Of a stretch of DNA of 64,000 bases, positions 63,297 through 64,000 are shown one piece after another (the stretch's first letter is position 1; every line of letters begins with the position of its first letter). The position numbers were made by a program, and so were the translations under genes. Under the pieces are notes generated by a model. That model was not told the origin of the DNA. It did no database searches and saw only the letters and a program-made list of their open reading frames with translations. The DNA comes from Caballeronia sp. TF1N1 (GTDB lineage Bacteria; Pseudomonadota; Gammaproteobacteria; Burkholderiales; Burkholderiaceae): assembly GCF_022878925.1 (NCBI RefSeq), contig NZ_CP084631.1, positions 72,572 through 136,571 on the forward strand. Direction: 5' to 3'.

Positions 63297-64000
63297 ATGA
63301 AAGCGCAAACCAAAGCCTCTTCGCCCGACATCTATAGCCGAGTGACGAACAAAATCATCGCGGACCTCGAGCAAGGCGTTAGGCCATGGGTGAAACCCTG
63401 GAACGCCGGCAATGTTAGCGGCCGAATCACGCTTCCGGTACGTCACAACGGCATGCCCTATCAAGGCATCAACATTTTGCTGTTGTGGGGCGAGCAGCTC
63501 GAGAAGGGCTTCGCATCTAATCGTTGGATGACGTTCAAGCAAGTCCAGGCACTCGGCGCGAACGTCCGTAAAGGTGAGCACGGCGCCCTTGTTGTCTACG
63601 CCAGCAAGGTGACGAAGACTAGCACAGACGACCACGGCGACGAGATCGAACGCGAGATCCCTTTTATGAAAGGCTATACCGTGTTCAACATCGACCAAAT
63701 CGAGAATCTGCCCGCAGAGTACTGCACGGAACTGACACCCGTCGAAGGTAAGCCCCTCGAGTTGATCGAGCATGCGGAGGCCTTTTTTGCCAAGACCAAC
63801 GCCGTAATCCGCCACGGCGGAAATATGGCCTACTACGCACCGACCCGGGACATCGTGCAACTCCCGATCCCCCAGTCATTTGAGACAGCGGAAAGCTACG
63901 CCGCCACCAAAGCGCACGAGATTACGCACTGGACCAGTCACAAGACCCGCCTTGACCGCCAACTCGGTAAGCGTTTCAGCGACGAGGTATACGTCGCCGA
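63297..64000 (+). CDS. ardC: ArdC-like antirestriction protein (partial, runs off the window)
   Basis: The first 234 residues are visible. An N-terminal ssDNA-binding domain is typical of ArdC/TraC1 proteins (DIYSRVTNKIIADLEQGVRPWVKPW..., LPVRHNGMPYQGINILLLW, WMTFKQVQALGANVRKGEHGALVVYASK). A zincin-like metallopeptidase domain follows with HEITH at 207-211 (KAHEITHWTSHKTRL). A GGAAG ribosome binding site precedes ATG 63297. ArdC proteins protect incoming plasmid DNA from host restriction during conjugation, fitting a location beside the replication and partition genes. Confidence 0.88.
   Translation, partial: MKAQTKASSPDIYSRVTNKIIADLEQGVRPWVKPWNAGNVSGRITLPVRHNGMPYQGINILLLWGEQLEKGFASNRWMTFKQVQALGANVRKGEHGALVVYASKVTKTSTDDHGDEIEREIPFMKGYTVFNIDQIENLPAEYCTELTPVEGKPLELIEHAEAFFAKTNAVIRHGGNMAYYAPTRDIVQLPIPQSFETAESYAATKAHEITHWTSHKTRLDRQLGKRFSDEVYVA

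Overview
The window looks like part of a Burkholderiales replicon, most likely a Caballeronia/Paraburkholderia/Burkholderia megaplasmid or chromid. The evidence is high-GC coding, Burkholderia-type porin, FUSC and LysR proteins, and a replication/partition block (repA, parB, parA) at 58.6-62.4 kb followed by an ArdC-like antirestriction gene. Genus is an inference; no rRNA or tRNA was seen.

Layout. 0-4.6 kb: decayed accessory DNA, with a multiply frameshifted ligD remnant, small hypothetical genes and a DndC-like PAPS-reductase-family gene that has lost its N-terminus. 4.6-12.7 kb, minus strand: a bacteriocin/microcin-type locus. In order of transcription it encodes an HlyD-type adaptor (5' truncated), an ABC exporter with a C39 peptidase domain, a TolC-like channel, an aldo/keto reductase, a CPBP membrane protein and a 78-aa peptide with a double-glycine leader. 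Two almost identical IS5-type elements lie in and beside it. 14.6-25.5 kb: a porin, then a minus-strand run of catabolic-looking genes (SDR, KstD-like flavoprotein, two-domain VOC protein, MFS, DUF3237, SDR, FUSC, LysR) facing a TetR gene across a long inverted repeat. 26.4-31.2 kb: a complete 3-hydroxybenzoate-to-gentisate pathway in the order mhbR / mhbD-H-I-M. 31.4-38.4 kb: a decaying neighbour region with a MarR gene, a frameshifted AAHS transporter, a broken LysR paralogue, a broken KstD-like flavoprotein carrying a 57-bp IS21-like mini-insertion, an intact flavoprotein and a diverged, apparently orphan copy of the mhbD promoter.

38.7-44 kb and 53.7-56.5 kb are insertion-sequence accumulations: two IS21 istB tails head to head, two IS1111-type (IS110 family) elements each inserted into the terminal repeat of an IS256-family element, and another IS256-family element nested in one of those. 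44-51.8 kb: a plus-strand trio (DUF4118 protein, alpha/beta hydrolase, MipA/OmpV protein) converges on a minus-strand operon of a TonB-dependent siderophore-type receptor plus three PstS-like periplasmic proteins, with a Fur-box-like site upstream. 57.4 kb: a cold-shock gene.

How the parts work together: the mhb genes should convert 3-hydroxybenzoate through gentisate, maleylpyruvate and fumarylpyruvate to central metabolites. The TonB receptor and PstS-like proteins look like one iron-regulated periplasmic uptake unit with no ABC permease in view. The exporter block would process and secrete the double-glycine peptide, but the truncated adaptor suggests the locus is now inactive. Much of the window is in active decay, which fits an IS-rich secondary replicon.
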